Assembly: GCF_030817175.1 (NCBI RefSeq)
Contig: NZ_JAUSYY010000001.1
Span: 1,798,001 to 1,862,000, forward strand
Direction of reading: 5' to 3'
Length of the DNA stretch: 64,000 bases
Source of the DNA: Agromyces ramosus
Lineage (GTDB): Bacteria; Actinomycetota; Actinomycetes; Actinomycetales; Microbacteriaceae
Translations under genes and position numbers: made by a program
Part shown: one piece after another, positions 8,178 to 16,491 of the stretch
Position numbering within the stretch: position 1 is the first letter of the stretch
Layout: each line of letters opens with the position of its first letter
Notes under the pieces: model-generated
What the model saw: only the letters and a program-made list of their open reading frames with translations
What the model was told of the DNA's origin: nothing
Database searches by the model: none

Positions 8178-9581
8178 ATGACGCTCGTCGCCGGCGTCGA
8201 CTCGTCGACGCAGTCCTGCAAGGTCGTGATCCGGGATGCCGCGACCGGAGCGCTCGTACGCTCCGGCCGCGCTGCCCACCCCGACGGCACCGAGGTCGAC
8301 CCCGCCGCCTGGTGGGGAGCGCTGCTCTCGGCGCTCGCCGACGCGGGCGGGCTCGACGGGGTGGCGGCGATCTCGGTCGCCGGTCAGCAGCACGGCATGG
8401 TCGTGCTCGACGCCGAGGGTCGGGTCATCCGCGATGCCCTGCTCTGGAACGACACGCGTTCGGCGCAGGCGGCGCGCGACCTGATCGACGAGGTGGGCGC
8501 GGCCGAGTACGCGCGGCGCACTGGCGTGGTGCCGGTCGCGTCGTTCACGGCGACCAAGCTTCGGTGGCTGCGCGATGTCGAGCCGGATGCCGCCACGCGC
8601 GTCGCGGCGGTCGCCCTGCCGCACGACTGGCTCACGTGGCGGCTGCGCGGGTACGGCCCGGCGGGCGAGTCGCTGCTCGGCCCCGCGCTCGACGAGCTCA
8701 CGACCGACCGCTCCGACGCGAGCGGCACGGCGTACTGGGGCGCGAGGGGCTACGACCGCGAGCTCCTCGTGCGCGCGCTCGGCCACGATGCGGTGCTGCC
8801 GCGGGTGCTCGAGCCCGGCGAGGCGGCGGGTCGCACGCCCGACGGCATCGTCGTGGGCCCCGGTGCGGGCGACAATGCGGGGGCGGCGCTCGGCCTCGAT
8901 GCGGCATCCGGCGACGTCGTCGTCTCGATCGGCACGAGCGGCACGGTCTTCGCCGTGACGGATGCCCCCACCGCCGATGCCTCAGGCACGGTCGCGGGCT
9001 TCGCCGATGCCACGGGCCGCTACCTCCCGCTCATCGCGACGCTCAACGCCGCACGCGTGCTCGACGCGACCGCGGGCCTGCTCGGCGTCGACCACGCCGA
9101 GCTCGGCCGGCTCGCGCTCGAGGCCGAGCCCGGGGCATCCGGTGCCGTGCTCGTGCCGTACTTCGAGGGCGAGCGCACCCCGAACCTGCCCGACGCGACC
9201 GCCTCGTTCACCGGACTCACGCTCGCGAACACCACGCGACCCTCGATCGCCCGCGCGGCAATCGAGGGGATGCTGTGCGGCCTCGCCGACGGGCTCGATG
9301 CCGTGCGCGGCCAGGGCGTCGCGGCGCGGCGCCTGCTGCTCATCGGCGGGGCGGCGCTGAATCCGGCGGTGCAGGCCGTCGCGGCGCAGGTGTTCGACGT
9401 GCCCGTCACCGTGCCCGCGCCCGGCGAGTACGTCGCCGACGGCGCCGCGCGCCAGGCCGCGTGGGTACTCAGCGGCGAGCGGCCGACGTGGCCCGTCGAC
9501 GCCGGGGCGCCGCTGGACGTCGACACCCGCCCGGAGATCCGCCGACAATACGCCGAGCGCGCGCGGGGTGCCTCCGCCTGA
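8178..9581 (+). CDS. xylB: Xylulokinase (FGGY family)
   Basis: A 467-residue FGGY kinase phosphorylating D-xylulose to xylulose 5-phosphate. The N-terminus [17 protein letters not shown] is the ATPase-fold phosphate 1 motif; [11 protein letters not shown] and LLWNDTRS carry the sugar-binding segments, and [10 protein letters not shown] is the phosphate 2 loop. The C-terminal adenosine motif [14 protein letters not shown] is intact. The gene starts four bases after xylA. A compact hairpin follows the stop immediately, suggesting the end of the operon. Confidence 0.95.
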   Translation: MTLVAGVDSSTQSCKVVIRDAATGALVRSGRAAHPDGTEVDPAAWWGALLSALADAGGLDGVAAISVAGQQHGMVVLDAEGRVIRDALLWNDTRSAQAARDLIDEVGAAEYARRTGVVPVASFTATKLRWLRDVEPDAATRVAAVALPHDWLTWRLRGYGPAGESLLGPALDELTTDRSDASGTAYWGARGYDRELLVRALGHDAVLPRVLEPGEAAGRTPDGIVVGPGAGDNAGAALGLDAASGDVVVSIGTSGTVFAVTDAPTADASGTVAGFADATGRYLPLIATLNAARVLDATAGLLGVDHAELGRLALEAEPGASGAVLVPYFEGERTPNLPDATASFTGLTLANTTRPSIARAAIEGMLCGLADGLDAVRGQGVAARRLLLIGGAALNPAVQAVAAQVFDVPVTVPAPGEYVADGAARQAAWVLSGERPTWPVDAGAPLDVDTRPEIRRQYAERARGASA

Positions 9582-9582
9582 G

Positions 9583-9603
9583 ACACCGCGGTTTCCGCGG
9601 TGT
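9583..9603 (+). terminator. Hairpin directly after xylB
   Basis: ACACCGCGG and CCGCGGTGT are perfect 9-bp arms around a TTT loop, starting two bases after the xylB stop. No T-run follows, so it may act as a weak terminator or mRNA 3' end protector rather than a classical intrinsic terminator. Confidence 0.6.
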
Positions 9604-9605
9604 TC

Positions 9606-9682
9606 GCAATCAGGTGCGGAGGTGTGTCGCGGTCCACAGCAGCGGGCGAACTCGGCGACACGCCGGCGCGGTCCTGAATTGC
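9606..9682. repeat. Long imperfect inverted repeat between xylB and the glycosylase gene
   Basis: Two nested arm pairs are visible: GCAATCAGG (9606-9614) with CCTGAATTGC (9673-9682), one bulged base, and GGTGTGTCGC (9621-9630) with GCGACACGCC (9655-9664), one mismatch. The whole can fold as one extended cruciform or RNA hairpin. It fills most of the 174-base gap in which no gene is seen. Confidence 0.4.
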
Positions 9683-9755
9683 TGACGGGGGCGGTGGCGG
9701 CAGGACCGCGGCCGGCGCACGACGAGCGCCGGCGAACCGCCGCGATCTCAGGGGC

Positions 9756-10691
9756 GTGGTGCACACTGGGAAGGTGATCGCGGACCAGGCACTCAGCTGG
9801 CGCCCGCGGCATCCGACCGATCTTCGACAGACGCTCTCGATGCTGCGGCGCGGACCGGGCGACCCGACGTTCCACGTCGACGCCGCCGGCGCGATCTGGC
9901 GCACGACGCTCACCGTCGAGGGCGCGGCCACCCTGCGGTTCGAGCATCGCTCGGCCGACGAGCTGCGCTGCAGCGGGTGGGGCCCGGGCGCGGCAACCGC
10001 TGTCGCGCAGGCGCCCGAGACGGCGGGCGAGCTCGATGACGCATCGCGATTCGAGCCCGGCCTGCAGCTGCTCGACGAGGCCCACCGCCGCAATCCCGGC
10101 CTGCGCATCCCGCGCACGGCGCGCGTGTTCGAGGCGCTCGTGCCCGCGATTCTCGAGCAGAAGGTCATCTCGCTGCAGGCGCACGCGTCGTGGCGGCACC
10201 TCGTGCGCGGGTTCGGCGCCCCGGCACCGGGGCCGACACCCGTGCCGATGCACGTGGTGCCGTCGCCCGACGGCTGGGCGTCGATCCCCACGTGGGAGTG
10301 GCACAAGTCAGGGGTCGATCCGCGGCGGGCGCGCACCATCGTGAACGCGGCCCGCTTCGCGCCGCGCCTCGAAGAAGCGGTCGGCATGAGCCCGACGGAT
10401 GCCGCGGCTCGCCTCACCCTCATGCCCGGCGTCGGCGCCTGGACGGCGGCCGAGGTGGCGCAGCGCGCGCTCGGCGACGCCGACGCCCTCTCGGTCGGCG
10501 ACTACCACCTCTCGAATTACGTCGGCCATGCCCTCGCCGGTCGAGACATGACCGACGACGAGATGCTCGAGACCCTCGCACCCTGGGCGGGGCACCGGTA
10601 CCGGGTCGTGCGGCTGCTCGAGGCAGCCGGTGCCAAGGGTCGACCACGCCGTGGTCCTCGCATGTCGTTCGTCGACCATCGCGCGATCTGA
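9756..10691 (+). CDS. DNA-3-methyladenine glycosylase 2 family protein (AlkA-like, HhH-GPD)
   Basis: About 311 residues. The C-terminal half holds the helix-hairpin-helix LMPGVGAWTAAEVAQRALG followed by the Gly/Pro-Asp region, with the probable catalytic Asp at 249 in SVGDYH. The N-terminal part has the AlkA-like beta domain. Such enzymes excise alkylated bases and start base-excision repair in the cytoplasm. The start is uncertain: GTG at 9756 or GTG at 9774, neither with a well-placed ribosome site. The gene stands alone between xylB and a small membrane protein; a short hairpin overlaps its stop. Confidence 0.85.
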   Translation: MVHTGKVIADQALSWRPRHPTDLRQTLSMLRRGPGDPTFHVDAAGAIWRTTLTVEGAATLRFEHRSADELRCSGWGPGAATAVAQAPETAGELDDASRFEPGLQLLDEAHRRNPGLRIPRTARVFEALVPAILEQKVISLQAHASWRHLVRGFGAPAPGPTPVPMHVVPSPDGWASIPTWEWHKSGVDPRRARTIVNAARFAPRLEEAVGMSPTDAAARLTLMPGVGAWTAAEVAQRALGDADALSVGDYHLSNYVGHALAGRDMTDDEMLETLAPWAGHRYRVVRLLEAAGAKGRPRRGPRMSFVDHRAI

Positions 10692-10705
10692 GCGGGGTCC
10701 GCTCA
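10689..10705 (+). terminator. Short hairpin overlapping the glycosylase stop codon
   Basis: TGAGCGG and CCGCTCA are perfect 7-bp arms with a GGT loop; the left arm contains the TGA stop. No T-tract follows. The remaining 145 bases to the next gene contain no recognisable gene. Confidence 0.4.
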
Positions 10706-10850
10706 CGCCATTCCGTAACGTCGGCTGCGCGCCGTGACGCGAGTGGGATACTGTGGCCCGATCCATTGCGATCGCACAGCGAATCCATGAGATTGGTCGG
10801 TAGCGTCGCCGAGACGCGGCAGACGGCCGCCCCGAACCCCGAAGGAACCC

Positions 10851-11357
10851 ATGTCGCAGTCCTCTCCCGCACGCCCCGCCATCAACCTGGCCCTCATCGG
10901 GCTCTGGGTCGTCACGGCCGTGGTCCTCGCCGTCGGCATCTGGCTCCTGCTGTCCTCCAACGGGCGCCAGGTCGAGCTCTACACCGGCCAGTCCGACGAC
11001 TACGCGGCCTACCTCTCGGCTCAGGGCGGCACGACGCTCGGCGGGCTCCTCATCGGCGTCGGCGCGCTCGGCCTCCTCCTGTCGCTCGCGACGCAGGCCG
11101 TCATCAGCGCCGCCGCCCACCGCAACGCCGCCGTGCCGGCCGCGTACCACTTCGTCGACACCGACGAGTACGGCGATGACTTCGCCGACGAGTCGGTCGA
11201 GGTGCCCGCGCGAGCGGATGCCACGGCCGCCGTGCCGGCCGCGTCCGCCGCGCCGGTCGTGACTGAGGCGCCCGTTGCCGAAGCCCCCGCAAGCGAGCCC
11301 GTCGCGGCCCCGGCCGTCGACGGCGAGCCCGACGAGAAGTCGGCCCCCTCGAAGTAA
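10851..11357 (+). CDS. Small membrane protein of unknown function with Ala/Pro-rich acidic tail
   Basis: A 168-residue protein. Residues about 10-37 (LALIGLWVVTAVVLAVGIWLL) and about 62-88 (TTLGGLLIGVGALGLLLSLA) are transmembrane helices, separated by a short polar loop with YTGQSDDYAAYLSAQ. The C-terminal 75 residues are acidic then Ala/Pro/Val-rich and probably disordered and cytoplasmic. GAAGGAACCC precedes the ATG. Similar two-helix proteins occur in actinobacteria, but no function is recognised. Confidence 0.75.
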   Translation: MSQSSPARPAINLALIGLWVVTAVVLAVGIWLLLSSNGRQVELYTGQSDDYAAYLSAQGGTTLGGLLIGVGALGLLLSLATQAVISAAAHRNAAVPAAYHFVDTDEYGDDFADESVEVPARADATAAVPAASAAPVVTEAPVAEAPASEPVAAPAVDGEPDEKSAPSK

Positions 11358-11444
11358 CAGCCCCGCGCTGACCGCGGCCGCGGTGCTCGCCATATCGGTG
11401 CGCACCGCGGCCGTTGTCGTCGGGGCGAGCGCCGAACCGCTGCG

Positions 11445-11840
11445 TCAGACCGCGCGGCGCCCGCGCCCCGCATCGTGCGCATGGCCCCACTCGACGAGCG
11501 GCTGCAGCAGTTCGATGAGCTGGAGTCCCTCGGTGCTCGGCGTGTAGGTGATCGTCACGGGCGTCGTGGCGCGCACGTGCCGCTCGATCACGCCCTCGTC
11601 TTCGAGCTCCTTGAGTCGTGCGGCGAGCAGGCGGTCGGAGATGCCCGTCACGGCGGCCCGGTACTCCGAGAAGCGCCGGGCACCGCGCACCCCGGCCAGC
11701 AGGATCGCCGCATTCCACTTGCGCCCCGCGAACTCGACGGTCGACTGGAACCGACGGCACGCGGCCTCATCGATGTGCCCGAGCTCGAGCAGCCGGGCGC
11801 GGTGCCGCTCGAGGTCGTCGGGCTGGTATTCACTCACCAT
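11445..11840 (-). CDS. HxlR-family winged-helix regulator
   Basis: A 131-residue regulator. AACRRFQSTVEFAGRKWNAAILL is the HxlR start with the Cys that in redox-sensing relatives (YodB, HypR) is the sensor; here it lies at about residue 21. The winged helix continues with RFSEYRAAVTGISDRLLAARLKELEDEG. The start at 11838-11840 is preferred because longer extensions cross the inverted repeats of the promoter. It is divergent from a flavin oxidoreductase gene, a common HxlR arrangement, and probably controls it in response to electrophiles or oxidants (inferred). Confidence 0.88.
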   Translation of the reverse strand: MVSEYQPDDLERHRARLLELGHIDEAACRRFQSTVEFAGRKWNAAILLAGVRGARRFSEYRAAVTGISDRLLAARLKELEDEGVIERHVRATTPVTITYTPSTEGLQLIELLQPLVEWGHAHDAGRGRRAV

Positions 11841-11855
11841 GAGTAAGTAGCTTAC
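11832..11855. promoter_or_regulatory. Tandem inverted repeats over the HxlR start, probable operator
   Basis: ACTCA-CCA-TGAGT (11832-11844) is a perfect palindrome covering the HxlR start codon, and GTAAG-TAG-CTTAC (11843-11855) overlaps it by two bases. The second resembles the TTAC/GTAA half-sites known for YodB/CatR-type HxlR regulators. Position between divergent genes fits joint control. Confidence 0.55.
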
Positions 11856-11923
11856 CCGACACCGGCGTTCGCGGCATCCGTGCGTCACGATGGAGGCAAC
11901 CCCCAACGAGCGATCGGAGCAGG

Positions 11924-12997
11924 ATGTACTACGGCCACGAGCTGCAGTTCGGCACCTTCATCACGCCGAGGAACGACCCGCCGCAGGCGGCCGTGCGCCT
12001 GGCCGAACTCTCCGAGGCATCCGGCTACGACCTCGTGACGTTCCAGGACCACCCGTACCAGCCGGCGTTCCACGACACGCAGACGCTGCTCACGTGGGTC
12101 GCGGCGCGCACCGAGCGCATCCACCTCTCGGCGAACGTCGCGAACCTGCCGCTGCGGCCGCCGGCCGTGCTCGCACGTGCGGCCGCGAGCCTCGACCTGC
12201 TCTCGGGCGGCCGGTTCGAGCTCGGACTCGGAGCCGGCGGCTTCTGGGACGCGATCGACGCGATGGGCGGGCGGCGCCTCACTCCGGGCCAGGCGGTCGA
12301 CGCGCTCTCAGAGGCCATCGACATCATTCGCGGCATCTGGAACCAGGGGGAGCGGGCGCGGTTCGAGGTCGACGGCGAGTACTACCGGGTCAGCGGCGCG
12401 AAGCGCGGGCCGGCGCCGGCGCACAACATCCCCATCTGGCTGGGGGCCTACAAGCCTCGCATGCTTCGGCTCACGGGCCGCAAGGCCGACGGGTGGCTGC
12501 CGTCGCTCGGATACATGAAGCCGGGCCAGTTCGCCGAGTCGAACGCGACGATCGATGAGGCCGCCGTTGCCGCCGGTCGCGACCCGCGCGAGATCCGGCG
12601 CATCGTGAACATCGGCGGGCGGTTCTCGGCGGGAGGCGGAGGCGGCGGATTCCTCGACGGCCCCGCCGCGCAGTGGGTCGAGCAGCTACTGCCGTACGTG
12701 CTCGACGACGGCGTCGGCACGTTCATCCTCGCGAGCGACGACCCAGGCACGATCCAGCACTTCGCCGAGGAGGTCGCGCCGGCCCTTCGTGAGGCGGTCG
12801 CCGGCGAGCTCAGGGGCACGGATGCCGCGGCATCCGCCGTACTGACCTACGCGGCGCCCGTTCGCAACACCGCGGTGCGGGCGAAGCGCCGCGACGGCAT
12901 CGACTACGACGGGGTGCCCGCCGCACTCGCCACGGACGCGATCGAGCCGGGCGACGCCGGCTACGCGCGCGTGAAGTCGACCTACCTGCGGGGCGGT
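11924..12997 (+). CDS. LLM-class flavin-dependent oxidoreductase domain, first half of a frameshifted fusion gene
   Basis: Residues 1-290 are a luciferase-like monooxygenase TIM barrel (start MYYGHELQFGTF; then SGGRFELGLGAGGFWDAIDAMGG and PIWLGAYKPRMLRLTGRKADGW), using FMN or F420. Residues about 300-358 form a linker ending in ARVKSTYLRGG, which is already the beginning of the FAD-binding oxidoreductase found downstream in the +1 frame. After GGT at 12995-12997 one extra T (12998) shifts the frame; without it, RGG would continue as APGLVLRPGDP. The sequence as it stands reads on in the wrong frame to 13513. Intact relatives are single two-domain proteins (family knowledge), so this is a broken or recoded gene, or an assembly error. 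Confidence 0.8.
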
Positions 12998-13010
12998 TGC
13001 CCCTGGGCTC

Positions 13011-14216
13011 GTGCTGCGGCCGGGAGACCCGGCCGAGGTCGCCGAGGCGGTCGCGTTCGCCCGTGCGCACCCCGGCTTGCCACTCGGCGTGCGCAGCGGC
13101 GGCCACGGCATCAGCGGCCGCTCGACGAACGACGGCGGCCTCGTGATCGACTTGTCGCGGCTGAACGCGATGCGCGTGCTCGACGAGCACCGCCGGCTCG
13201 TGCGCATCGAGGCCGGCGCGCGCTGGAAGGACGTCGCCGCGTTCCTCGCGCCGCACGGCTGGGCGCTCTCGTCGGGCGACTACGGCGGCGTCGGGGTCGG
13301 CGGCCTCGCGACGGCGGGTGGTGTCGGCTGGCTCGTGCGCGAGCACGGCCTGACGATCGACCATGTGCGCGCCGTCGAGCTCGTGCTGGCCGACGGCAGC
13401 ATCGTGCGAGCGGATGCCACGGAGCATCCGGAGCTCTTCTGGGCCGTCCGCGGCGCCGGCGCCAACGTCGGCATCGTGACGGCGTTCGAGTTCGAGGTCG
13501 ACGAGGTCGGTGACGTCGGATTCGCGCAGCTCGCCTTCGACGCGAGCGACACCGCCGGGTTCCTGCAGGCCTGGGGCGACTGGGTGGTCGATGCGCCGCG
13601 GGACCTCACGAGCTTCCTGATCCTCGGCGGCTCGCGGCCGGGTGAGCCGCCGGTCGCGCAGGTGATGGCGGTCATCGACTCGGATGACCCCGAGACGGTA
13701 CTCGCACGACTGCAGCCGCTCGCCGAGGCGGCGCCGCTCGTCGCGCAGGACGTGCGCCTCATGAGCTACCGGGCGGTCATGGCGAACTCGGATGACGCGA
13801 CCCACGCGGGCGATGGCGAGCCGACGTCGCGGTCAGGACTCATCGGTCGCATCACGCCCGAGTTCGCCCGCGACGCCGTGCGCTTCCTCGAGAGCGGCGC
13901 GACCTACTTCTTCCAGCTGCGCGCCATCGGCGGGGCGGTGCACGACGTGCGGGCGGATGCCACGGCCTTCGCCCACCGCGACGCGGAGTTCTCGGTGGTG
14001 GCGTTCGGCGCGAGCCGCCTGCGCACGAGTGCCCGCTGGGACGAGCTCATCGCCCCGCACACCGACGGCGCGTACCTGAGCTTCGACACCGAGCAGGGAC
14101 CGGCGCAACTCGCCGCAGCGTTCCCGACGGCGACGCTCGAGCGGCTGCGCGCACTCAAGGCGGAGGTCGATCCCGGCAACCTGTTCCGCGACAACGCGAA
14201 CATCGCGCCCGCGTAG
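13011..14216 (+). CDS. FAD-binding (PCMH/BBE-type) oxidoreductase domain, second half of the frameshifted fusion
   Basis: A 401-residue stretch from GTG 13011. LRPGDPAEVAEAVAFAR opens an FAD_binding_4 domain; RSGGHGISGRS is the region around the covalent-FAD His, GDYGGVGVGGLATAGGVGWL is the second FAD loop, and the C-terminus VDPGNLFRDNANIAP is the berberine-bridge (BBE) signature. It is an oxidoreductase of the glycolate-oxidase/berberine type. No ribosome site precedes 13011, and the preceding bases (AVAPGL in this frame) join smoothly to the upstream luciferase-like domain after removal of one T, so it probably is the C-terminal domain of the same original protein. Confidence 0.85.
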   Translation: MLRPGDPAEVAEAVAFARAHPGLPLGVRSGGHGISGRSTNDGGLVIDLSRLNAMRVLDEHRRLVRIEAGARWKDVAAFLAPHGWALSSGDYGGVGVGGLATAGGVGWLVREHGLTIDHVRAVELVLADGSIVRADATEHPELFWAVRGAGANVGIVTAFEFEVDEVGDVGFAQLAFDASDTAGFLQAWGDWVVDAPRDLTSFLILGGSRPGEPPVAQVMAVIDSDDPETVLARLQPLAEAAPLVAQDVRLMSYRAVMANSDDATHAGDGEPTSRSGLIGRITPEFARDAVRFLESGATYFFQLRAIGGAVHDVRADATAFAHRDAEFSVVAFGASRLRTSARWDELIAPHTDGAYLSFDTEQGPAQLAAAFPTATLERLRALKAEVDPGNLFRDNANIAPA

Positions 14217-14255
14217 CGCTCGCGTTTCGGCCCTGATCTCCGTTCGCCCCGCGGC

Positions 14256-14309
14256 CTACTGGTCAGTAGCGCACGGAATCGGGGTCGCTTTGCACGCACT
14301 ACTGACCAG
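14256..14309. repeat. Inverted repeat with a nested palindrome upstream of the NADP-binding gene
   Basis: CTGGTCAGTAG (14259-14269) and CTACTGACCAG (14299-14309) are perfect 11-bp arms with a 29-base loop. The left arm is itself part of the perfect palindrome CTACTG-GT-CAGTAG (14256-14269). It lies between a stop at 14216 and a start at 14392 on the same strand, so it could be a terminator or a pair of operator sites. No gene is seen in the gap. Confidence 0.5.
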
Positions 14310-14391
14310 GTGAGGGCTGGCGCGGGTGAACAGGCGATGAGTTCCGCGTCTGCCGGGTATCGAAATCGCACGCGCACGCGTTGCATCGGGC

Positions 14392-15057
14392 ATGACGAAC
14401 CTCGCCCCCACCCACATCGGAATCATCGGCGCCGGCAACATCGGCGGCACGCTCGCACGGCAGCTCGTGGCGCTCGGTCACCAGGTGACGATCAGCAACT
14501 CGCGCGGCCCCGAAACGCTCGAGAGCCTCGTGGCCGAGCTCGGCCCGAACGCGACGGCCGGCACGCCGGAGGAGGCCGCCGAGGCGGGCGAGTTCGTCAT
14601 CGTGTCGGTGCCCTTCGGCGCCTACCGCGACATCCCGGTCGCACCGCTCGCCGGCAAGGTCGTGATCGACACGAACAACTACTACTGGGAGCGCGACGGC
14701 CACGTCGCGGAGCTCGACGCGGGCCACGCGACGGTCTCAGGACTCCTGCAGGCGCACCTCCCCGAGTCGAAGGTCGCGAAGGGGTTCAACCACATCGCGG
14801 CGCCGGCGATCCTCACGGACGGCGCGCCCGCGGGCACGCCGAACCGCCGCGCGCTCGCCACGGCGAGCGACTTCGACGAGGCCAGTGCCCTCGTCTCGGC
14901 ACTCTACGGCGACCTGGGCTTCGACGCGGTGAACATCGGGCCGCTGTCGGAGAGCTGGCGCGTCGAGCGCGACCAGCCCGCGTACGTCGTGGCGCAGACT
15001 CGACCCGAGCTCGAGGCGAACCTCGCGCGGGCCGAGCGCTCCGCTGCAGCCGCGTAG
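14392..15057 (+). CDS. NADPH-dependent F420 reductase-like NAD(P)-binding protein
   Basis: A 221-residue cytoplasmic protein. The Rossmann start IGIIGAGNIGGTLARQLVALG binds the dinucleotide, TISNSRGPETL carries the Ser-Arg pair that favours NADPH, and IDTNNYYWERDG plus KGFNHIAAP match the F420_oxidored/NADP-oxidoreductase family. Length fits (about 200-230). It may reduce F420 or a small quinone-like substrate; with the neighbouring luciferase-like gene, an F420 or flavin connection is possible but not shown. Confidence 0.82.
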   Translation: MTNLAPTHIGIIGAGNIGGTLARQLVALGHQVTISNSRGPETLESLVAELGPNATAGTPEEAAEAGEFVIVSVPFGAYRDIPVAPLAGKVVIDTNNYYWERDGHVAELDAGHATVSGLLQAHLPESKVAKGFNHIAAPAILTDGAPAGTPNRRALATASDFDEASALVSALYGDLGFDAVNIGPLSESWRVERDQPAYVVAQTRPELEANLARAERSAAAA

Positions 15058-15082
15058 CGGCCAGCCGCAGCCGCAGCCGCAG

Positions 15083-15427
15083 CTACTCGAGCCACTCCGT
15101 CACGAACGTCGCGTTCGCGTGGATGTTCGTCGACACGAACGGCTCGGGACCGACGACCTCGAACTTGTGCGGCGTCAGTGCCGGCACCACGAGGATCTGG
15201 CCGCCGACCGCCTCGAGTCGCTCGTCGGCGACCGTGAAGATCGCGCGACCGTGGCGCACGACGAAGGTCTCGGAGTACGGATGCCGGTGCAGTCGCGGCC
15301 CCGCGCCCGTGCGCGATTCGTACTCGAGGATGATCGAGACGTCGGAGCCGATCTCGACGCCCTCGATGTTCTCGTTCCAGTCGACGTCGTCGCCGACCAC
15401 CCCGGCGCGTTCATGCATCAAGACCAT
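15083..15427 (-). CDS. Cupin-domain protein
   Basis: A 114-residue single-domain cupin. Motif 1 is seen as GPRLHRHPYSETFVVRHGRA (two His and a Glu as metal ligands) and motif 2 as PALTPHKFEVVG with the fourth ligand His. CGAGGAGG stands 9 bases before the ATG at 15427. Such proteins bind a metal and act as dioxygenases, isomerases or sensors; which one cannot be told. It lies downstream of a PfkB kinase on the other side of a short gap and upstream stop, both leftward. Confidence 0.8.
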   Translation of the reverse strand: MVLMHERAGVVGDDVDWNENIEGVEIGSDVSIILEYESRTGAGPRLHRHPYSETFVVRHGRAIFTVADERLEAVGGQILVVPALTPHKFEVVGPEPFVSTNIHANATFVTEWLE

Positions 15428-15509
15428 GTCGAAGCATCCTCCTCGTCGCGAACGCGGCAACGGTACCGCGCGACACGCGATGTGTCCACGGGGCGGCTCG
15501 GCGTTCGGC

Positions 15510-16379
15510 TCAGACCCCGGCGTCGAGCACGCCGTCGAGCACCGGGTGCAGGTGGCGAGTCGTGAGCACGGTCGCGGCGTGGCGGGCTCCGGCCGCGAGC
15601 GCGTCGGGCAGCGCCGCGCCGCCGAGGTGCGCGTCGAGCACGCCCGCCATGAACGCGTCGCCCGCGCCGTTCGTGTCGAGCACCTCGACGGGCTCGGCGG
15701 CGACCTCGACGCGCAGCATCCGCTCATCGATCGCGATCGCGCCGCGCTCGCCGAGAGTGCAGACGACGACGGATGCCCCGCCGTGCACGCACTCCTCCAT
15801 GAAGGGCCACGGGTCGGCGCCGATGCGGTCGGCGTTCATGAAGATCCAGTCGGCCGCCTCGATGAACGGGCGGTGGAACTCGGCGCTCCCGTCGTAGTCG
15901 TGGATGTCGGTCCAGATGGGCCGCCCGACGGCGCGCGCCGCGGGGATGAGCCCGCGCGAACGCTCCGACAGGTCGAGCACGATCGCCGGGGCATCCGCCA
16001 TCGCCTGCGACAGCTCGGGTGACGGCGGCGTGCCCGGGTCGGCGGCGGTCGAGAGGTACAGCGAGACGCGCTCGCCGGCCCGCGTCATGAGGTTCAGGTG
16101 GCGCTCGGTGCGGTCGGTGGGCGACTCGGAGAGGTCGATTCCGGATGCCTCGAGCGCGCGCCGCACGAGACGGCCGTCGGCGTCGTCGCCGAGCAGCGTG
16201 TGCAGCAGCACCGGTCGCCCCAGGCCGGCGAGCCCGAGTGCCTTGCCCGCGGAGGTGCCGCCGATCGTGTCGTAGTCGTCGAGCGCGAACTGCATATGCG
16301 GCACCGGCTCGGGGAGCCGGTCGAGGTAGATGATGCGGTTCCAGGTCGCCGGGCCGGAGATGACGATGTGCGAGGTCAT
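15510..16379 (-). CDS. PfkB-family carbohydrate kinase
   Basis: A 289-residue sugar or nucleoside kinase of the ribokinase fold. IGGTSAGKALGLAGLG is the N-terminal PfkB segment and DTNGAGDAFMAGVLDAHLGG carries the anion hole and catalytic Asp of the second PfkB signature. VCTLGERGAIAID precedes it as usual. The substrate is not evident; residues fit ribokinase-like or 2-keto-3-deoxygluconate kinase-like members. It is separated from the cupin gene by 82 bases and may share its transcript. Confidence 0.85.
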   Translation of the reverse strand: MTSHIVISGPATWNRIIYLDRLPEPVPHMQFALDDYDTIGGTSAGKALGLAGLGRPVLLHTLLGDDADGRLVRRALEASGIDLSESPTDRTERHLNLMTRAGERVSLYLSTAADPGTPPSPELSQAMADAPAIVLDLSERSRGLIPAARAVGRPIWTDIHDYDGSAEFHRPFIEAADWIFMNADRIGADPWPFMEECVHGGASVVVCTLGERGAIAIDERMLRVEVAAEPVEVLDTNGAGDAFMAGVLDAHLGGAALPDALAAGARHAATVLTTRHLHPVLDGVLDAGV

Positions 16380-16491
16380 GGTTCGCCAGCGTAGCGGCGA
16401 CCGGCGACGACCGTTCCGGGTGGGCACTGATGCCGAGGCATCCATCACCGAGGAGACTGAGGGTGAGGAAAACTCAGGAAAGGGGTGCGCC

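Noticed and set aside
15064..15083. Three tandem GCCGCA units after the F420-type gene
   Set aside because: Too short and expected in GC-rich Ala/Arg codon context; no sign of a functional satellite.
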